Assembly (NCBI RefSeq): GCF_943912665.1
Contig: NZ_CALTVG010000078.1
Location: forward strand, 1-8,420
From: an uncultured Corynebacterium sp.
Lineage (GTDB): Bacteria > Actinomycetota > Actinomycetes > Mycobacteriales > Mycobacteriaceae
DNA: 8,420 nt
Direction: 5' to 3'
The position numbers and the translations under genes were made by a program. The notes under the pieces are model-generated. The model was not told the DNA's origin, did no database searches, and was given only the letters and a program-made list of their open reading frames with translations. Below, piece after piece: positions 5,532 to 8,420 of this stretch (position 1 is its first letter; each line of letters opens with the position of its first letter).

Positions 5532-7122
5532 CAAGAACACCTCCAATCAACTTCTTACGTTTAAACATCGGGAACGAATCAAGCGGATTAACCGGCTTAC
5601 TCTCAACCGCCTTACGCTGACCAGACTCAACCCCCGCCAGCCACGTAGTCAGCCCCCAAGCCGCAAACGTCGCCGCAACAAGCTCAGAAACATCACCGGA
5701 AAAACGGTCAATCGCCGGATACTTACCATCCTTAGACTTCCGCTCCACCGCCTGCTGTAACTGCGACTCCCACAAGTCAGAACCATCATGGGAGACAACA
5801 CCATCAACCACACCCTGGCGAAGCTCGCGGAACGCCAGCGACACCTGGCCACCATTTAAAAGCACAGGCTCAATGCCAGCCTGCAGCAACTGCGCGACCA
5901 TCACCGCGCCCGGCGCGTCCCTATCCAACAACACCGCCGCCGGGTCGTACTTATCAACAAACCAGCGAATTAAATCAACGGCAGCAGTAACCTCAAACGA
6001 CTTCCCCACCGAATGAGCCACCAAATGCACACCACGTAGAGTCTGCCCAGCAGCTACAAACGCCACAGTCGACGAATCAGGGGATACCTCCACGCCAAGC
6101 ACGCACTCCCCCACGCGTACATCCCGTGTAACGGCAAGTTCATGCCAGCGCTCAAGCGGGAAAACATATTCATGTTGGGACGCGCCGCGAAGGTCAAACC
6201 ACAAGCCCCATCCCAACATCTCAACATCAAAACCATTGTCCGTCAGCTTGGACCGCATCGAGCGCATCTTCTTGCCGTCCACGAGCTTCGGGAAACCGTA
6301 GGACGGGTTAGCCAGCTTATGGGTCAACGGGTCATCACGATCCATGCCCTCCGGCGCGGCAAACTCGGCGAACAGCAGGCCCTCGTTGTCCCCGTGCAAA
6401 GCTCGGTCACGAATCCGCGACAATTCCTCACCCTTCGGGTGATTAAAGCGATTTACAGCAGACGAAGTGTAAACAGTTTGCGGGTCCTCTGCAGCCAACT
6501 GCGTCGGCGCGACAGCCTCCAACTCGCCGGACTCAAGGTTGTACGCCTCGTCCAGGAGCAGTAAGTCAATCTCATCGAAGCCGCGGCCCATGTCATTCGA
6601 ACGGGTTGAGAACTGCAACTTCCCGCCCTCTGCGGTTTCCATCTCAGCCTCACCCGCACTGGCGGTGTTGCGCACCAGGCGGCGCGCCGCCCACGGCTTC
6701 GACTTAATCTTCTTCCAAATACGATTACGAATCGACTTCGCCGTACGCCACTGGTGCGCAGAAAACACAATCTGATGATGCAGAACAAACAGCCGATAAA
6801 GGATAACCACCTCAAGAATCAACGACTTACCATTCTGGCGCGGGCATAGCAGGACAATGTCCTGATGTAGCCAATGCCCCTCCGTGTCAATAGCTAAAGC
6901 ACGTAGCACCTGTTCGCGCTGCCACGGCATCAGCTTGATGCCAAAACGCCGCGCCAACTCCACAGCCTTCTCGCCATGGGTGAAATCCCCACCGTCTGCA
7001 TAGACATATTCCTGCGGCGACTGCCGGCCTTCAAGCCCCGGAAATTCCCGGTCGATAATCTCCCGAAACTCCGCATTGTAATCAGAGCCCCGCGAGCCCG
7101 TCTTCCTCACCATCAGAGACAC
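5524..7122 (-). CDS. Terminase large subunit (ATPase and nuclease)
   Basis: A 532-residue motor protein that cuts concatemeric DNA and drives it through the portal. The ATPase domain has Walker A 'C-P-R-Q-N-G-K-S' at 93-100, a Walker B 'L-L-L-L-D-E' at 187-192 with Asp191 and the catalytic Glu192, and a coupling-motif region 'T-S-S-A-V' about 219-223. A Q-motif-like 'M-P-W-Q' lies at 65-68. The nuclease domain (about 340-500) is RNase H-like: 'L-G-V-E-V-S-P-D' at 342-349, 'V-L-L-D' with Asp400, and an acidic 'D-R-F-S-G-D' at 472-477 as candidate metal ligands. Glu345 stands where many relatives have Asp. The start is GTG at 7122-7120, ten bases after AGGAGG (7138-7133), which overlaps the small terminase gene by 41 bases; ATG at 7113 is an alternative. 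Length is normal for a full-length TerL. Confidence 0.93.
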   Translation of the reverse strand: MSLMVRKTGSRGSDYNAEFREIIDREFPGLEGRQSPQEYVYADGGDFTHGEKAVELARRFGIKLMPWQREQVLRALAIDTEGHWLHQDIVLLCPRQNGKSLILEVVILYRLFVLHHQIVFSAHQWRTAKSIRNRIWKKIKSKPWAARRLVRNTASAGEAEMETAEGGKLQFSTRSNDMGRGFDEIDLLLLDEAYNLESGELEAVAPTQLAAEDPQTVYTSSAVNRFNHPKGEELSRIRDRALHGDNEGLLFAEFAAPEGMDRDDPLTHKLANPSYGFPKLVDGKKMRSMRSKLTDNGFDVEMLGWGLWFDLRGASQHEYVFPLERWHELAVTRDVRVGECVLGVEVSPDSSTVAFVAAGQTLRGVHLVAHSVGKSFEVTAAVDLIRWFVDKYDPAAVLLDRDAPGAVMVAQLLQAGIEPVLLNGGQVSLAFRELRQGVVDGVVSHDGSDLWESQLQQAVERKSKDGKYPAIDRFSGDVSELVAATFAAWGLTTWLAGVESGQRKAVESKPVNPLDSFPMFKRKKLIGGVLVA

Positions 7123-7417
7123 CGTCGCCCTGCCTCCTTTGAATCTCCGCCAACAACTGCCTAAAAACCGTCGACAACTGCCGTTGCTCAGACACCGCAG
7201 TATCCAACTTCAGCACCAATTCCCCCTCACCAGTGAAAATACGAGTCCACGTATCCTCGTCACCCGATGTAATCCTGGCCAAACGGTCCAAACGGTCCTT
7301 AGCCCTGGCCGCTTCAACGATCAATGCCACCGTCGACACGTCCCAATCTCCAACCATCAACTGGTCATAAAGCCGCTGGCCACCAGGTCCAAAATCTTCT
7401 GGCATTTCCCACCTCAT
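7082..7417 (-). CDS. Terminase small subunit
   Basis: A 111-residue protein that recognises the packaging site and loads the large subunit on the DNA. The opening 'M-P-E-D-F-G-P-G-G-Q-R-L-Y-D' followed by 'L-I-V-E-A-A-R-A-K-D-R-L-D-R-L' and, near the C-terminus, 'E-Q-R-Q-L-S-T-V-F-R-Q-L-L-A-E-I' is the typical actinophage TerS pattern (P27-like): a first helix after a Gly-rich turn, a helical pair, then a C-terminal oligomerisation helix. The tail is acidic (D-G-E-E-D-G). ATG at 7417-7415 is the start, because AGGAGG (7429-7424) lies six bases upstream; the preceding in-frame TTG is closer than is usual. It overlaps TerL by 41 bases and follows the HNH gene after about 120 bases. Confidence 0.85.
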   Translation of the reverse strand: MRWEMPEDFGPGGQRLYDQLMVGDWDVSTVALIVEAARAKDRLDRLARITSGDEDTWTRIFTGEGELVLKLDTAVSEQRQLSTVFRQLLAEIQRRQGDGVSDGEEDGLAGL

Positions 7418-7453
7418 CAACGTCCTCCTTAGCTGATAAACCCGTAATTTTTC

Positions 7454-7529
7454 GTCACCCTGAAGAAATGCCTCATAGCTGGCCGGTGGGGGGAGTCTAG
7501 GAGCAGGCCGGTCAAGATTTTGGTCACCC
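7454..7529. other. Candidate cos/packaging-recognition region between HNH and TerS
   Basis: The 118-base gap between the HNH stop and the TerS start has no gene but has a nested repeat layout. GTCACCC occurs at 7454-7460 and 7523-7529. Inside that, GGCCGGT occurs at 7481-7487 and 7506-7512, the first followed by a run of six G (7488-7493). In cos-type phages with an HNH endonuclease and TerS pair, the cohesive-end site often lies next to these genes, and short repeats serve as terminase binding sites. The repeats are visible; the cos role is inference. No cohesive-end sequence can be fixed from one unpaired window. Confidence 0.3.
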
Positions 7530-7535
7530 CGTTGT

Positions 7536-7883
7536 TTAGGCTGGCCAGGTGATGATGCGGCCGCCTGGCCAGTCGAGTCTTTCCGTGTCTGTTGGGTTGG
7601 TGCCTTGGTGTGTGTACCAGTCTGGGCCGTGTTCTTGCCAGTGGTTGGCGATGGCGCGGTTGCAGCGGCGGTGCAGGAGACGGTAGGCGAGTTGTGTTTT
7701 GTCGCCTTCGCGGTGGTCTGCTTCGAGTGTTGCGTGGTCGGGGTTGCGTTCTTTGTCGCGGTACATTGGTTGACCGCAGATATCGCAGGGTGTGCCGTCG
7801 ACGTGGTTGTAGAGGAGTTGGTCGCGGCGTGTTTGGTGGTTGTATCCGTATCCGCGTTGTGTGGTGGTTTTGGTGATGCTCAT
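7536..7883 (-). CDS. HNH endonuclease of the packaging module
   Basis: A 115-residue protein. After the common phage HNH opening 'R-G-Y-G-Y-N-H-Q-x-R-R' (10-20) come a zinc pair Cys33-x2-Cys36 in 'P-C-D-I-C-G-Q-P-M', the catalytic 'A-D-H' with His57, and 'L-L-H-R-R-C-N-R' with His71, Cys74 and Asn75. Together these form the beta-beta-alpha-metal nuclease core. In HK97 and many other cos phages an HNH protein encoded beside the terminase is needed for specific DNA cleavage during packaging, and that is the likely role here. The start ATG at 7883-7881 has AGAGG five bases upstream (the GTG six bases further up is too close to that site). It is the first gene of the packaging and head operon. 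A free homing-type HNH is less likely because of its place. Confidence 0.85.
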   Translation of the reverse strand: MSITKTTTQRGYGYNHQTRRDQLLYNHVDGTPCDICGQPMYRDKERNPDHATLEADHREGDKTQLAYRLLHRRCNRAIANHWQEHGPDWYTHQGTNPTDTERLDWPGGRIITWPA

Positions 7884-7977
7884 GTTCACCTCTGCTTTTC
7901 TTTGTGCCTTGTTCCGGTCATGGTCCGGCGGCCTGCGCCTCGGGTGTTGCTCAGAGTTTTCAATGCGTGATTGATAG

Positions 7978-8005
7978 TTGTAGTGAGGTGGCTACAAGGC
8001 TTGTA
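7978..8005 (-). repeat. Alternating inverted repeats in the operon leader
   Basis: On the plus strand, TTGTAG (7978-7983), CTACAAG (7992-7998) and CTTGTA (8000-8005) lie close together. The central element can pair with either flank, giving two mutually exclusive hairpins in the minus-strand transcript. TACAAG-G-CTTGTA (7993-8005) is also a perfect 13-base palindrome and could be a protein-binding site. The loop of one hairpin holds CACCTC in the transcript, complementary to GAGGTG of the HNH ribosome binding site. Confidence 0.4.
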
Positions 8006-8016
8006 AAACGACGAAA

Positions 8017-8036
8017 GCCCCGGCAATTGCCAGGGC
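8017..8036 (-). terminator. GC-rich hairpin, likely intrinsic terminator or leader attenuator
   Basis: An inverted repeat with eight-base arms (8017-8024 and 8029-8036), seven pairs plus one C-A mismatch, around an AATT loop. On the minus strand it is followed by TTTCGTCGTTTT, an interrupted U-tract. Outer bases CGACGA (8009-8014) and TCGTCG (8046-8051) can also pair and lengthen it. It could end transcription of the regulator-like gene that stops at 8086. However, a strong promoter lies just upstream, so the same hairpin also sits at about +14 of the late transcript. Confidence 0.5.
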
Positions 8037-8056
8037 ATATTTAAGTCGTCGCGTCG

Positions 8057-8065
8057 ATTATAACA
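8057..8065 (-). promoter_or_regulatory. Extended -10 promoter for the packaging/head operon
   Basis: The minus strand reads TGTTATAAT, a perfect TATAAT -10 box at 8062-8057 with the extended TG motif at 8065-8064. A TTGACC lies upstream (8089-8084), but with a 21-base spacer it is too far away to be an ordinary -35; the extended -10 may make one unnecessary. Transcription would begin near 8050 and give a leader of about 165 bases before the HNH gene. It is the only strong minus-strand promoter I can see, in the only sizeable gap before the eleven genes downstream. Confidence 0.6.
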
Positions 8066-8085
8066 CAGATGTGGGCGTCCGCTGG

Positions 8086-8420
8086 TCAAGGCCTACGTAT
8101 GTGGTTGATTGCTTCGGTGAGTAGGTAGCCGCCGCGTCCGTTAGGCATGGTGGTTCGGGTGATGTGTCCACGCCTGGCCCAGCCTCGGATGGTGTCAGCG
8201 GTGGTGGGCACGCCGCGCGCGCGGAGTTGCCTGGCGATATGTTCTGCTCCATGTCGTGGTTCAGGTTGGCTCGCTAGTGCTTGCACTTCGGGTGGGTGTG
8301 TCCATCGGTTGATGGTGCGGGCCTGGTCCTCAAGCTCCTGCATGAGGTCTGCTGCCCAGTCCAGTTCTGATAGTGGCTGGGCGTGCCAGGCGATGAGTCG
8401 GCATAGTCGTGGTGCGGTGA
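8086..8420 (-). CDS. Regulator-like phage protein with MerR-type helix-turn-helix, 5' end beyond the window
   Basis: The frame is open to the right edge, so the ATG at 8343 is probably internal. Codons above it encode sensible protein, 'T-A-P-R-L-C-R-L-I-A-W-H-A' then 'S-E-L-D-W-A-A-D-L', leading into 'M-Q-E-L-E-D-Q-A-R'. The N-terminal visible half is helical with aromatic and acidic residues. After a Pro-rich bend ('W-T-H-P-P-E') the C-terminal 55 or so residues form a winged helix-turn-helix of MerR/excisionase style: 'G-A-E-H-I-A-R-Q-L-R-A-R-G-V-P-T-T-A-D-T-I-R-G-W-A-R-R-G-H-I' then a 'G-R-G-G-Y-L-L-T-E-A-I' wing. Actinophages often carry such a helical protein with a C-terminal HTH upstream of the packaging genes, and its function is not settled. 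It may bind DNA and affect the promoter directly downstream; that link is inference. Confidence 0.65.
   Translation of the reverse strand, partial: TAPRLCRLIAWHAQPLSELDWAADLMQELEDQARTINRWTHPPEVQALASQPEPRHGAEHIARQLRARGVPTTADTIRGWARRGHITRTTMPNGRGGYLLTEAINHIRRP

Noticed and set aside
7421..7535. Second promoter before the small terminase
   Set aside because: No -10-like box stands at a workable distance from the TTGACC in this gap.
7605..7970. Hydrophobic, Val/Cys-rich plus-strand frame that looks like a membrane protein
   Set aside because: It is antisense to the well-supported HNH gene. The Val/Cys/Phe richness comes from reading the complement of His/Asn/Thr codons.
7886..8089. 67-codon minus-strand frame in the operon leader
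   Set aside because: It starts at the stop of the upstream gene, spans the promoter -10 box and hairpin, and has no ribosome binding site.
8084..8089. TTGACC as the -35 box of the late promoter
   Set aside because: The spacer to TATAAT is 21 bases, too long for a standard promoter; the extended -10 is a better explanation.

Overview
The window is the packaging and head-assembly block of a siphovirus-type tailed phage or prophage. Every gene reads on the minus strand, so transcription runs from right to left. Three things point to an actinobacterial, probably Corynebacterium-like, host: the fairly GC-rich composition, consensus AGGAGG ribosome binding sites before most genes, and small-terminase, connector and upstream-regulator proteins of the kind found in actinobacteriophages. 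The genus is an inference. No integrase, att site or host gene is present, so free phage and prophage cannot be told apart here.

Right to left, the window opens with the 3' part of a regulator-like gene carrying a MerR/excisionase-type helix-turn-helix (from beyond the right edge to 8086). A leader of about 170 bases follows (8050-7884). It has a strong extended -10 promoter, a GC-rich hairpin right at the predicted transcript start, and alternative small hairpins before the first gene. The packaging genes come next: an HNH endonuclease (7883-7536), a short non-coding stretch with nested repeats that could hold cos (7535-7418), the small terminase (7417-7082) and the large terminase (7122-5524).

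The procapsid genes follow with little or no spacing: portal (5531-4206), a 50-residue protein of unknown function (4202-4050), a ClpP-like maturation protease fused to a scaffold (4053-2554), a DUF2190-like decoration protein (2561-2172) and the HK97-fold major capsid protein (2157-1225). Last come a small protein with a HeH/Rho-N-like C-terminus (1213-854), a Gp19/Gp15-type head-tail connector (828-358) and a head-tail stopper-like protein that runs off the left edge (361 to before 1).

The gene set describes one assembly line. The portal seeds a procapsid built from capsid and scaffold, the fused protease clears the scaffold, the terminase and HNH pair cut and pump DNA, the decoration protein stabilises the shell, and connector and stopper close the head. 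Most of this is a standard actinophage layout. The points that deserve a second look are a strongly signalled internal start that would make free scaffold from the protease gene, a Rib/Ig-like beta domain inside that scaffold, the structured operon leader, the possible cos region and the tiny gene between portal and protease. I found no clear sign of a defence system or other wholly new system.
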